Positions 24,934 through 37,400 of a stretch of DNA of 64,000 nucleotides are shown here, one piece after another. This stretch comes from Paenibacillus sp. IHBB 10380. GTDB lineage: Bacteria > Bacillota > Bacilli > Paenibacillales > Paenibacillaceae. The stretch spans positions 2,170,001-2,234,000 of the forward strand of contig NZ_CP010976.1 in assembly GCF_000949425.1 (NCBI RefSeq). The letters run 5' to 3'. Every line of letters begins with the position of its first letter. Position 1 is the stretch's first letter. A model generated the notes under the pieces. It made no database searches, had not been told where the DNA came from, and saw only the letters and a list, made by a program, of their open reading frames with translations. Position numbers and translations under genes: made by a program.

Positions 24934-25800
24934 TTGTCTGAGAATCACGAATATTCAGGATCTATCTCCGATAGGAGTCGCCTCAGTCTGCAATCTGAAT
25001 GCGAGAACTGCTTCGGCTTGTGCTGTGCCGCGCTGCCCTTTGCAGCTTCGGTAGACTTCGCGATCGACAAAGACGCCGGCCAACCCTGCCTTAACCTGCA
25101 ATCGGACTTCCGCTGCGGTGTTCACAAAAACCTCAGGCAGCTGGGCTTTCGAGGTTGCACTGTTTATGACTGCTTCGGAGCAGGACAAAAGGTTTCCCAA
25201 GACACCTTCGGAGGACACAACTGGCGACAAGCCCCAGAATCCGCGAAGCAAATGTTCGAGGTGTTCCCAATCATGCGGCAACTCCATGAGCTGCTCTGGT
25301 ATCTAACCGAAGCGCTGACGTTACAACCGGCCCGCACGATCCACGGTGCGCTCAGCACGTTACTCGACGAGACGGAGCGTCTTACTCACCTCAGTCCCGA
25401 CTCTCTCATGGAACTGGATGTGGCAGCACATCGGGCAGATGTCAATGCTCTGCTCCTACGGACCAGCGAACTCGTGCGAGCCCAACAGAAGGACCGCCCG
25501 GGGCGTAAGAAGACCCAGGGCCGAGGAGCCGATCTCATCGGGGCCAATCTCAGAGGCGCCGACCTCAGAGGCGCTAACTTGAGAGGCGCCTACCTTATTG
25601 CCGCTGATCTCAGAAGCGCTGACCTGAGACTAGCTGACCTCATCGGGGCTGACTTTCGAGATGCTGACATTAGAGGCGCCAACCTTACCGATAGTATCTT
25701 TCTTACCCAAGCTCAGCTCAACGCGGCGAAGGGGAATGCCGATACAAAGTTGCCTCCGTCACTCACTCGTCCAGCGCACTGGTCTAATATCGGAGCTTAA
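24934..25800 (+). CDS. Pentapeptide-repeat protein with cysteine-rich N-terminus
   Basis: 288 residues, TTG start at 24934 with AAGGAAG about 8-9 bases upstream. The N-terminus has a compact cysteine cluster (CENCFGLCCAALPF, then FRCGVHKNLRQLGFRGCTVY), suggestive of a metal site. A helical middle follows. Residues about 190-265 are tandem A(D/N)LRGA repeats (ADLIGANLRGADLRGANLRG onward), a beta-helix of some 14 repeats. Such helices in Qnr-type proteins mimic DNA, but here the cysteine module points to another, unknown role. A strong hairpin follows at 25881-25917. Confidence 0.88.
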   Translation: MSENHEYSGSISDRSRLSLQSECENCFGLCCAALPFAASVDFAIDKDAGQPCLNLQSDFRCGVHKNLRQLGFRGCTVYDCFGAGQKVSQDTFGGHNWRQAPESAKQMFEVFPIMRQLHELLWYLTEALTLQPARTIHGALSTLLDETERLTHLSPDSLMELDVAAHRADVNALLLRTSELVRAQQKDRPGRKKTQGRGADLIGANLRGADLRGANLRGAYLIAADLRSADLRLADLIGADFRDADIRGANLTDSIFLTQAQLNAAKGNADTKLPPSLTRPAHWSNIGA

Positions 25801-25880
25801 AGCGAGTGGGCAACAATAACCCGCAGCGCCTTCAAAGTCCTAAATTCGTTAACACATCTTATAATGAGTTTTACAAGCGG

Positions 25881-25917
25881 AGAAGGCTACTCATCTCAAT
25901 GAGATGGGTAGCCTTCT
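25881..25917. terminator. Bidirectional intrinsic terminator
   Basis: AGAAGGCTACTCATCTCA pairs with TGAGATGGGTAGCCTTCT, one of the longest stems in the window. It lies between convergent genes (pentapeptide protein and thrS). A related sequence recurs at 63826-63870. Confidence 0.7.
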
Positions 25918-25963
25918 TCTGAATTTGGCGAGCGGGCCTTATCTTCAATCAACCGAAATCAGC

Positions 25964-27877
25964 TTATTTTTTAGCATGAATTTCTTCCTTAATTTGTCCA
26001 ATAATCTCTAGGATACTTTTGGAGCCAAGGTCTCCTTCACCTCGCTTTCTCGCAGACACACTATCGGAATTCTTCTCGTTCTCACCAAGTACGAGCATGT
26101 AAGGTATTTTTTCAAGTTGGGCTTCACGAATTTTATATCCGAGCTTTTCATTTCGTATATCTACTTCGACACGAATACCAGCCTCTTCTAATGATTTCTT
26201 CACTTGAAAAGCATAGTCGATATAGTTCTCTGAAACAGGCAATAGCTTGGCTTGGACGGGTGCAAGCCATAGTGGGAAAGCACCGACAAAATGTTCGGTT
26301 AAAATACCTATAAATCGATCAATCGATCCATAAACAGCGCGATGTATAACGACCGGTCGGTGCTTTTGGTTATCCTCACCAATGTAAGAAAGATCGAACT
26401 TTTCAGGCATCTGGAAATCCAATTGGATCGTCCCACACTGCCAGCTTCGTTTAAGCGCATCTAAAATGTGGAAGTCGATCTTTGGACCGTAGAAGGCGCC
26501 ATCGCCTTCATTAACACGATACGCAATGCCACGTTTATCCAGGACATTTTGTAAAGATTTTTCTGCCTCGTTCCATAGCTCCTCAGAACCCATAGAATCT
26601 TCTGGCCGAGTCGATAACTCAATCTTGTATTCAAAACCAAATACTTGATAAATATAGCCAATTAGGTCAATGACACGGCTAATTTCATCTTCAATTTGCT
26701 CAGGTAATACGAAAAGGTGTGCGTCGTCCTGGCAGAATGTACGAACTCGCATCATTCCGTTAAGTGCGCCGGAAAATTCGTGGCGGTGTACTTGACCAAA
26801 TTCCGAAAGACGAATAGGCAATTCTCGATAGGAGTGTAAGCTATTTTTGAAAATGAGCATATGTCCTGGGCAATTCATAGGTTTAAGAGCATACTTCGTT
26901 TCGTCTACATTGGTGAAGTACATGTTATCTTTGTAATGATCCCAATGTCCAGATTGCTCCCAAATCCGATTATTCATCATAAGCGGTGTACGTACTTCAT
27001 CATAATCCCGCTGTCTCTGTATTTCACGCGCGAAGTTTTCAAGCTCTGTACGGATCGCCATACCCTTCGGAAGATAAAAAGGCATTCCTGGCGCTTCTTC
27101 AGAGAACATAAACAATTCAAGTTCTTTGCCTAGCTTGCGGTGGTCACGCTTCTTCGCTTCCTCAAGAAAATGTAAATGGTCTTCAAGTTGGGCTTTCTTC
27201 GGAAATGAAGTCCCATAAATGCGTTGCAACATTTTATTATTAGAGTCTCCACGCCAGTAGGCACCCGCCACATTCAGCAGCTTGAATGCCTTGAGTCGGC
27301 CTGTAGAGGGAAGGTGTGGTCCTCGACATAGGTCGAAAAATTCACCTTGATCATAAATAGTGATTACGGAATCTTCTGGCAAATCACGAATGAGTTCCAA
27401 CTTTAACGGTTCTTCGAGTTCCCCAAATGTCTTAATCGCTTCTGTGCGGCTTACGATTCGGCGAACAATTGGTAAGTTTTCTTGTATAACTTTTTCCATC
27501 TCTTTTTCAATTGTGACAAGATCATCACTGGACAGTGGTTTTTCTATATCGATGTCATAATAAAACCCGTCTTCGATAACCGGTCCAATTCCGAGCTTGA
27601 CGGCCTTATCTCCATAAATACGTTTAATGGCTTGAGCCATTACATGAGCCGTACTGTGTCTATATATCTCCAGACCGTCTTTACTGTCAAGTGTAACAAT
27701 TTCGATGAGGCTATCACGCTCGATCAGATGGTTAAGATCCACGAGTTTTCCGTTGATCTTTCCAGCTACAGCATTTTTCCTCAAACCTGTACTAATGGAT
27801 TCCGCCACTTGTTCGATGGTCGTTCCTCGTTGATACCTCCTAATTGTTCCATCTGGCAAAGTTACATTGATCTCCAT
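25964..27877 (-). CDS. thrS: Threonyl-tRNA synthetase
   Basis: 637 residues, full length. It has an N-terminal TGS domain (MEINVTLPDGTIRRYQRG), an editing domain with HSTAHVMAQAIKRIY, a class II core with KPMNCPGHMLIFKNSLHSYR and VHRHEFSGALNGMMRVRTFC (zinc Cys and His), VVIHRAVYGSIDRFIGILTE (third zinc ligand and motif 3), and a C-terminal anticodon-binding domain. All catalytic and editing landmarks are present, so it should charge tRNA-Thr and clear Ser-tRNA. GGAGG precedes ATG 27877 and a T-box leader controls it. It lies directly downstream of the NRPS pair in the same orientation. Bacilli can carry two ThrRS genes (thrS, thrZ); which one this is cannot be told here. Self-resistance is a possibility. 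Confidence 0.95.
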   Translation of the reverse strand: MEINVTLPDGTIRRYQRGTTIEQVAESISTGLRKNAVAGKINGKLVDLNHLIERDSLIEIVTLDSKDGLEIYRHSTAHVMAQAIKRIYGDKAVKLGIGPVIEDGFYYDIDIEKPLSSDDLVTIEKEMEKVIQENLPIVRRIVSRTEAIKTFGELEEPLKLELIRDLPEDSVITIYDQGEFFDLCRGPHLPSTGRLKAFKLLNVAGAYWRGDSNNKMLQRIYGTSFPKKAQLEDHLHFLEEAKKRDHRKLGKELELFMFSEEAPGMPFYLPKGMAIRTELENFAREIQRQRDYDEVRTPLMMNNRIWEQSGHWDHYKDNMYFTNVDETKYALKPMNCPGHMLIFKNSLHSYRELPIRLSEFGQVHRHEFSGALNGMMRVRTFCQDDAHLFVLPEQIEDEISRVIDLIGYIYQVFGFEYKIELSTRPEDSMGSEELWNEAEKSLQNVLDKRGIAYRVNEGDGAFYGPKIDFHILDALKRSWQCGTIQLDFQMPEKFDLSYIGEDNQKHRPVVIHRAVYGSIDRFIGILTEHFVGAFPLWLAPVQAKLLPVSENYIDYAFQVKKSLEEAGIRVEVDIRNEKLGYKIREAQLEKIPYMLVLGENEKNSDSVSARKRGEGDLGSKSILEIIGQIKEEIHAKK

Positions 27878-27904
27878 GATTTAGCCTCCATTCTTAATTT
27901 TTCA

Positions 27905-28233
27905 TTATTTTTGAACGCAAAAAAACGCATCTCTCCCAGAAGGGACGAGTGCGTTCAGCTCGTGGTTCCACCCTAATTCGACCTACAACGTATCATCTTT
28001 GGCTATTCACCAAAACATACAGATGCAAGGACCTCATTGGTATCCGGTATCGGGGATAAGGCGGTGTCGCTTACAGCCGCGAAATATTAATCGACGGGTT
28101 CAACGCCACGGCTACAAAGGGGTAATTTCACAACCGGTAACTGGAGAAGCTTTCAGCGTAAACTTCTCTCTCTGGACAGTTCGTGAAGGAAATCATGTCT
28201 TTGGTCAATGCCTAATTTATGTTTACCGGTACA
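27905..28233 (-). promoter_or_regulatory. T-box leader of thrS
   Basis: On the minus strand, AGGGTGGAACCACGAG (near 27960-27975) is the T-box core. It is followed by a terminator stem (AACGCA...TGCGTT) and TTTTTTT at about 27915-27957. Upstream is the long structured leader expected of stem I. TGAAATTACCCC near 28119-28130 is a good specifier-loop candidate with ACC, a threonine codon. Uncharged tRNA-Thr should pair with it and prevent termination. The specifier position is inference; the T-box itself is clear. Confidence 0.85.
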
Positions 28234-28263
28234 ATATTACATAATCGCTCTCGAGAAAGTCAA
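28234..28263 (-). promoter_or_regulatory. Sigma-A-type promoter of thrS
   Basis: TTGACT (28258-28263) and TAATAT (28234-28239) on the minus strand, 18 bases apart, just upstream of the T-box leader. thrS therefore has its own promoter and need not be co-transcribed with the NRPS genes. Confidence 0.65.
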
Positions 28264-28328
28264 GGAAAAGAATTATTCTTTAAAAGAGATGGCCGTTTAT
28301 TCAACGTATTTTTCCTAAAGAACAAACA

Positions 28329-28372
28329 CTCACGCCATTGACGGTGATTCTTCCACCGACAAATCACGTGAG
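28329..28372. terminator. Nested hairpin after NRPS genes
   Basis: CTCACG (28329-28334) pairs with CGTGAG (28367-28372), and inside it CGGTG (28342-28346) pairs with CACCG (28354-28358). It lies about 75 bases after the second NRPS gene stop. On the minus strand TGTTTGTTCTTT follows, so it may end the NRPS transcript. The U-run is weak, and a protein site is the alternative. Confidence 0.4.
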
Positions 28373-28445
28373 CGCTGATTAAACAAGAGAGAAGAATTCA
28401 ATCATAAATCAAAGCCATTTAATAGTTTATTTTCTTTTACGTGTA

Positions 28446-31400
28446 CTAAAAACTACTCGACGTAATCATTCCAAGTTCATTTATTTTAACCTCGGAATTC
28501 GTTACCACTTGTTTAATGATAGCGATAAAATGCTCTTGAATCTTTTCTACTGTTGATGAGTCATATACATTTGCATTATATAGCAATATTATCTTCATAT
28601 GATCATGGGGCTTGACTATTAAAGTAAAATCAAAACTATTGTGTTCTGCACACTCAACATTCATAATTTCAAGAGGCTTTTCGCCGTATTTACCCAAATC
28701 CTCCAGCTGCTCTTCAACAGGGAAATTCTGATATACAACAACGTGGTTAATTAAAGATTGTTTTTGTTTGGTTAAATTTTGAATATCATATAATGAATAC
28801 GTATCATAAGCATGTGACACAACAGCTTGTGCTTGAGTTTTTTTCATTAATGATATAAAAGATTCTTCTCCCTCCGATTGAATTCGAACAGGCACTGCAT
28901 TTATAAATAATCCAATCATACTTTCAATACCAGGAATAACAGGCGGTCTGCCTGATACAACACTTCCGAATACAACATCGTTACTTTCATTATATTGCTG
29001 TAGTAAAATACCCCAAGCCGTTTGCACTAATGTGTGCATGGTAACCTGATTCTGCTCCGCTATTTGCTTCATTTGCTTGATCAGTACATCATCCAAATAA
29101 CAGTTTAAAGTTTGTGAATCTTGTCTTACATTCTTTCTTTTTATTTTTTCTCCAGGCAATTTCGTTTGCTCTTCATAACCTTCCAAGTAATGACCCCAAT
29201 ATTTTATTGCTTCTTCACTGTTTTGTTGTTCTAGCCACTCAATAAATTGACTATATGGCGTCAGTAAAGTCATTTCAGGTTTTCTTTTCTCCCGAATAGC
29301 AAAGTAATTTTCAAATATTTCCTTGCTTACAAGAGACATACACCAACCATCCATTAAAGTATGGTGAAAACTCCATATAACGCGGTATTCTTCATTTTTT
29401 GTTCGTAAAACAGTCATACGTATTAAGGAATTTTGTTGTAAATCAAATCCTCTTGCCTTATTTTGTTGGATATAATCGTTAACATATCCCTCACGTAGAA
29501 TCTCCTTCATATCCAGTAAATCTTCATAATTAAATTCGAATTTCTTCTCTTGATAAACGATTTGTAAAGGGATATCCATGAAATCACTATAAAAATTAGT
29601 TCTTAATATCGCATGTCTTTGCATTAAATGATCCAAGCTCTGTGCAAAAGATGTAACATCGAAATCCCCACGCATATCAAACATGATTTGTACAAAATAA
29701 GCTCCCGAAATTGGATTCCGTTCACTTTCAAACAGCATTTCCTTCTGTAACGGTGTTAACGGATAAATATTTTCTATACGACCTATGTGTTGTGTTTGTC
29801 CCACTAAGCGATCCAGTTGATCAATGGTTAATGTCTTGCATGAAATATCACTTGGTGTAAGTTCGGTTCGTTCTTTCGTAACACAATGGACAATCACTTC
29901 CTTGAGACTTTCCTTAAAGAGCGAAGCCAGTTGCTCCATTGTTTCTCGCCGATATTGTCTTTGACTATAGTTGATTGTGAGCGACAACCTGCCTTCTATA
30001 ACGATCCCATTGATATTAAGTAAAAATGGCCTTTTGTTGTTTTCACTTACTGACGGACCACTAGAATGAGATGAAAATTTAATTCCATCATTTTCTGAAC
30101 CTTGATCCACCTGTCCCATATAGTTAAAACTAATTTCAGGATTTTTTTCAAGAATAAATTCTTTATGAGAATGTGACAAATACTTTAGAATACCATAACC
30201 AACACCTTTGTTTGATATCTGGCGTAATCCTTCCTTAACCGTCTTAATCCTTCTTGATACATCTGTCGCAGCTTTCATACTAAGGATCACAGGGTACATA
30301 CTCGTAAACCAACCCACTGTTCGGGTGATATCCATGTCTGGAATGATTTGTTCTCTCCCATGACCTTCTAAATTCACAATGATTTCTTCCATACCTGTCC
30401 AATCATGAATAGCCATTCCAAGTGCCGTTAGCAATAGATCATTAATTTCAGTATTATACGTATGATGTGTCTTCTTCAATAATTGTTCGGTTTCTTCTGC
30501 TGTCCACTGTATGGTTATCACTTCACTGTCTTTCCCTATGGTATAGTCACAGTCAATATCTTTAGGCAGTGGTTTCATATCAACCTGCTCAATACAATGC
30601 CAATATTTATATTCTTGCTCCATTTCAGGACTGTTTGCATAAATAGATAATTGTTCTGCCCATAGTTTATACGAAGCCGTTTTTTGTGGAAACTGAATTT
30701 CTTGACCCCTTAAAAATTGATCAAGTCCTGATTGAATATCTTCATATAAAATACGCCATGAAACCCCGTCTACCACTAAATGGTGAATTGCAACTAATAA
30801 ATGATCCCCTTCAGCACATTGGAACAATCCTAGTTTTATCAACGGCCCATGATCTATATTTATACTACTCTGAATTTCTTTCACTTTATTTTCAATGATT
30901 TGTGCAGGGTTTACTTCTTTCCTAAGATCCATGATTTCTAGACTAAATAATTCATCTTCCTCGATCCCCTGATTCCTTGCTTCATATCTGCCTTCAGCTG
31001 TCTTGAGGAATACCATACGAAGTGCATCATGATGCTCAACCATCTTATTCATCACTTGGTGAATGTAACTAACTTCAAATCCTTTTTCTCGATAAAACAT
31101 CATTTCCTGATTGTAATGATGCGCATCCACCATATTTTGATCGAAGAACCAGCGTTGAATCGGGGTGAGCATCACTTGTCCCGTAACTTCCCCTTGATCA
31201 GAAATGGTGCTTACTGATTTAACGTGTAAACTTAACTCTTCTACAGTGGGGTAGGTGAAAAAATGCTTCATTTCAACTTTATAACCTGCTTGTAGCAAGC
31301 GTGAGGAAACTTGAATGCATTTAATCGAATCGCCTCCGAGTTCAAAGAAATTATCTGATATGCTAATATTCTGAACGCCGAGCACAGCTTCCCAAGCAGA

Positions 31401-34400
31401 AGTTATCGTTTGTTCTGTAGATGTTCTTGGCGCCATATATTCTGTTCCTTTTTGCATGCTTTCTTCTGGAGAAGGTAATGCTTTTCGGTCGATTTTCCCG
31501 TTTGATGTTAACGGCATTTGCTCTAATTGAATAAAATAAGATGGAATCATATAATCTGGGATTTTTTGAGATAATTCCATTCTCATTTTCTTGGCTGTGA
31601 GTGAGCTGTTCCCTTTCAAATACGCACATAACTGCTTTGACCCATCATTATTCTCCCTAGCAATCACCACTGCTTCTTGAATAGAGTCTATTTTTAAAAG
31701 CGCTGTTTCCACTTCGCCAAGCTCGATTCTATAACCGCGAATTTTCACTTGATGATCAATCCGTCCTAGATATTCAATATTTCCATCCGGCAACCATCTC
31801 GCTGCATCTCCTGTTCTATACATCTTCCCTTCTATCACAAAAGGGTTATCTACGAATTTCTCTGCTGTTAAATCAGGTCGGTTTAAATAACCTCTAGCAA
31901 GCCCCTCACCTGCTACATATAACTCTCCCTGCACTCCGATAGGTTGATTTCGTTGGTGTTTATCCAAAATATACGTTTGCAAAGTCGGGATCGGTTTGCC
32001 AATATTGCTTTTACCCGCATGTATTTCAATTGCTGTTATTTCTTTATAGGTCACATGAACCGTTGTTTCCGTTATTCCATACATATTAATCAACTGTGTT
32101 AATGGATATTTTACCTTCCACTCACTTAATAACGATGGATTGAGTGCCTCTCCACCAAAAATTACTTTTCTTAATTTCAATTCTCTTCCATGATCTTGTA
32201 GCGCTTCACGAAGGAGATGATAGAAGTAAGTGGGTGTTTGATTCAATATCGTCACTTGCTCATTTTTTAACAATTGTAGGAATTGTTCTGGACTTTTTGC
32301 CGTCATTTGAGGCACGATGACTAATTTTCCACCATAGAGTAAAGCACCATACATTTCCCATACAGAAAAATCAAAACAAAATGAATGAAACAAAGTCCAT
32401 GTATCTGATGCATGAAAATCAAACAAATTTTTACTATTGAACAATAAACGAACGACATTTTTATGTTCAATCCACGTACCTTTCGGTTTACCTGTCGTTC
32501 CTGAAGTATAAATTACGTAGGCTAATCCCGATGGAGCAACGGTTATTCCTAAATTTGAATGATCTTCATGATAAAATTCATGATCATCTACCATAACAAC
32601 CTTTCCTGCGAAAGAAATACGTTCTTGTAAATGACTTTGTAACAATAATAAGTGTACTCCCGAATCCTCAAGCATATAGTGAATACGATCCGCTGGATAT
32701 TCTGGGTCAATGGGTACGTAGGCTCCACCCGCTTTCATAATCGCCATGATTCCAATGATCATATCTAATGATCGTTCTGCCATGATCCCAATTAACTGAT
32801 CCGCTTCTACCCCTTCAGATTTCAGTGTTCTTGCTAATTGATTGGCTTTTTCATTCAATTCTTTATAGGTTAAGTATTTATCCTCAAATACAACAGCCAC
32901 TTGTTCGGGAGTTCGTACCACTTGCTCTTCAAATAACCCGTGAATCGTCTTGTCTAATGGATAGTCAGCCATGGAATCATTAAATACCTCTAAAATTTGT
33001 GTTTTCTCTTGTGGTGTTATTAACTCTATTTCATCGATACTAATTTGTGGACTTTTTATCACTTGCGCCAAAATTTGTATCAAATGACCTCGAATTCGTT
33101 CTATGCTTGCTTGATCATAGACGTTTGCGTTATAAAAAAACATCCATTTCATCTCTTCACCTGGTTTTATAATCAGGTTAAAATCATAATTCGTTTGTTC
33201 ATCCGCTTCTACATTCGTAATCTTAAGAGCTGTCTTCTCTTGATCCCCAAACTGTTCCATAATGCCTTGTACGGGATAATTCTCAAACACCAGGATATGA
33301 TCAATCAAATGTTGTTTTTGCTGCGTTATAGCTTGAATCTCATATAATGGATACGTATCGTAATGATGAGAAGCGACGGCTTGTTCTTGATTCCGTTTCA
33401 TTACTTCAATAAATGCTTCATTGCCTTGGGCATGAATACGTACTGGAATGGTATTAATAAATAAGCCAATGATGTTTTCGATGCCTATGATGGCCGAGGG
33501 TCTGCCTGATACAACACTCCCAAATACAACATCGTCACTTCCATTATATTTTTGCAGTAAAATGGCCCATACGGTCTGCATTAACGTATTCAACGTAACT
33601 TGATTCTGACTGGCGATTTGTGTCATTTGCCCAGTCAATTCTTTACTTAGCTTATAAATCATATTCTCTGAACAATATTCGTCACTCTTCGTTATTGTAT
33701 TTTCTTTCGGCAGAGTCGTTTGCTCGTCATACCCTTTTAAATATTCACTCCAGTATTTCAAAGATTTATCATGATCTTGTTTTGCTAGCCATTCGATATA
33801 TTGACTATACTGGATCGCTACCTTCTCCTCAGGTTTTCTTTGTTCTTGAATCGCAAAGTATCCATCGAATAGCTCCTTTATTACAAGAGACAGACACCAT
33901 CCATCCATCAAAATATGATGATAATTCCAAATAAAACGATATGTTTCATCATGGGTATGCAAGATTGAGATACGCATTAACACATCTTGAGATAAGTCAA
34001 AACCTTTAATTTTATCTTCTCTCGTATAAGATGCCACATATGCTTCACGTTCTTCTTCATTCATTTCACGCAAATCTTCATATATGAGTCCATTCTGTTT
34101 ATTACGATATACGACTTGCAATGGATTATTTGTCCATTTACTGTGAAAATTAGTTCTGAAAATGACATTTCGTCGTATCAGATGATTTAAACTCTTTGTA
34201 AAAGCTTCCACATCTAAAGATCCATGAAGATCAAGCGTTGTTTGAATAAAATAAGCATCAGAACTTGAATTAAGGAGGTTAAGGAAAAACATTCCGTTTT
34301 GCATAGGCGATAAAGCATATATATCTTCTATCTCACCAATATGTTCGGATTGCTGCACAAATCCTTCTAATTCTTCTATATTTATTCCTTTTAACGAAAT

Positions 34401-37400
34401 ATCACTTGGGGTTAACTCTGGTTTCTCTTTCGTTACGCAATGCCTAATAATTTCTTGTAGACTATCTTTAAATAGTTTAGTCCATTGAACTATCGTTTCT
34501 TTGTGATATTGTGTGCGACTATAACGAAATGAAAGTGATAACTTTCCTTCCACAATTAGACCGTTCATATCAATAAGATGATTTCTTGTGTGGTTTTCAC
34601 TTGTTGCTACTCCGTTAGAGTAAGGGGATATCTTCATCGCAGTATTTTGAATATCTTGATCAAATTGTCCCAAATAGTTAAAACTAATTTCTGGATTTAT
34701 TTTAAATTGAGCATCTGCTAAATACCTTGCAATACCATAACCAATTCCTTTTTTCGGAATCTGGCGAAGGTCTTCTTTTATTCTCTTGATGAGGTGCGAC
34801 ATATTTGTACTTGCTTCCATATCTAGTACAACAGGATACTGGCTCGTAAACCATCCAATAGTACGTGTAATATCAAGATCTGCTATAATTTGTTCTCTTC
34901 CGTGCCCTTCCAGATTCACAAGGACTTTATCCATGCCTGTCCACTGATGAATAGACATGCCTAATGCGGTTAGCAACAAATCGTTGATTTCCGTTTTGTA
35001 AGCACGGTTCGCTTGTTTTAATAGTTGTTCCGTTTCTGCTTCTGTCCATTCTAACGTTATTTCTTCACTATCTTTTGTTAGTGCATGATCCTGTTCATCA
35101 TCTTTAGGTAACGGATTACATTCGACTTGTTCTATTTCATTCCAATATTCAAGCTCTTGCTGTATCACTTCACTACCCGCATACAACTCCAATTGTTCTG
35201 CCCATAATTGGTATGAACCTGTTTTTTGAGGGAATTGAATCGGTTCTTCATTACGTAATTGTTCATATCCCTTTGAGACATCTTCTATCAATATTCGCCA
35301 CGAAACCCCGTCTATGACCAAATGGTGAATAACGATCAATAGATGATCTCCATCTGCACATTGGAATAGGCCTAACTTCATCAAGGGTCCTTTATGCAAA
35401 TGGATACTGCTTTGAATTTCATTGGCTTTATCCTCTATCTGTTGAGAAGGATCTGCTATGTTCTTGAAATCTATAATTTCAAGGCTATATAATGGTTCAT
35501 CTTCCGTCCCTCTATTCCATGCTTCATAACCACTTTCCGTTTGGTTATATACGATGCGAAGCGCATCATGGTGCTCACAAATTTTATGTAATACATGGCG
35601 AAGTGTAGCTTCGTGAAAACCATCCTCCCGATATAACGTTATAGATTGATTATAGTGATGGGCATCCACCTTATATTGCTCAAAAAACCAATGTTGAATT
35701 GGGGTTAACATCACTTTTCCAGTTATGATTCCCTGCTCTGACATTGCACTAATGGGATGAACATATGAAATTAAGCTTGCTATGGTCGGATATTTAAACA
35801 AATGTTCCATTTGTACCTGATAGCCCGCTTGATATAATCTCGAAGAAACTTGAATAGATTTAATAGAATCCCCACCAAGTTCAAAGAAATTATCCGAAAT
35901 CCCAATCTTCTCAACTCCTAATACCACTTCCCAGATGGATGCGAGTTGTTGTTCCACAAAAGTTGCTGGTGCTTCGTACGCCATTCCTTTCAACATATTT
36001 TCCTTCGGGGCAGGTAACGCTTTGCGGTCGGCTTTTCCATTTGTCGTAAGTGGCATCTGATCTAGTTGTACAAAGTAGGACGGAATCATATAGTTTGGTA
36101 GTTTGTGGGACAACTCTTCTCTCAGTTTTCCTATCTCTATTGCATCCTTACCAACCAGGTATGCGCATAATTGCTTCGTTCCCACTTCATCTTCTCGGGC
36201 AATGACAACGGCCTCTTGAACCTTTTTTATTGTTAAGAGTGCTGTTTCTATCTCGCCAAGTTCGATCCGGTATCCACGAATCTTCTCTTGATGATCCATT
36301 CTTCCTATATATTCAATGTTCCCATCTGGCAGCCACCTGGCTGAGTCACCCGTCTTGTACATTTTTGCTCCTGCAACAAACGGGTCATCTACAAATTTCT
36401 CTGCCGTAAGGTCCGGTTGGTTCAAGTAACCTCTAGAGAGTCCTGCTCCGGCTATACATAATTCTCCCTGTACGCCAATAGGCTGTAATCCATTTTGTTC
36501 CCCTAATATATAGATTCTATTATTCGCAATAGGCTTGCCGATTGAAATGTCTTGATCCGCATGATGAATAGAAAGAACCGTTGATACGACACTATTCTCG
36601 GTTGGGCCATACTCATTACAAATTTCGATATGCGAATTAATGTGCTGTAATTTGTGTATTAAGGCAGGTATGATCTTCTCTCCTGCGGCGACGACATTCT
36701 TCATCGAAATCCAATCTTCTGCGTTCACACTTTCCAATAAGGTCATCAAGAAACTCGGTGGACTTTGCATATGCGTGATTCCCTGTTTTTTTACGATGGT
36801 GTTAATGGCTATAGCATCTTTACATTGTTGTTGACTTAACACATATACCGTCGATCCAGAACTAATGGGCCCAAAAAAATGGGTAATAAACGAATCAAAA
36901 ACGAATGGATTCAGCATCAATACCCGATCTTCTTCAGTAAATTTGTAAAATTCTGATTTCCACTGAATGGAATTTGCAATACTGCCGTGTTCGATCATAA
37001 CTCCTTTAGGATTTCCTGTTGTTCCTGATGTATAGATTACATAAGCCAAATCACGCGAACTCGTTACGTGCTCCAAGTTCAAACGATTATTATCGTAACT
37101 TTGTTCATCATCTAAAATAATGGATGTTCCTGCAAAAAATACTCGTTCCTGTAAATGACTTTGCAATAACAAGCATTTCACTTGCGAATCCTCTAATGTA
37201 AAATGAATACGTTCTTCCGGGTATTCTGGATCAATTGGAACATAAGCGCCACCTGCTTTTAGAATACCGAATATGCCTATGACCATCTCAAGCGAGCGTT
37301 CCGCCATAATTCCAACTAACTGCCCCACCTGTACACCTTTAGATTGAAGCGTCCTAGCCAATTGATTCGATTGTTGATTTAGTTCTCTGTACGTTAGTTG

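Noticed and set aside
25540..25690. Short tandem repeat or CRISPR-like array
   Set aside because: The repetition is the coding of pentapeptide repeats (15-base period) in one open frame, without spacers.
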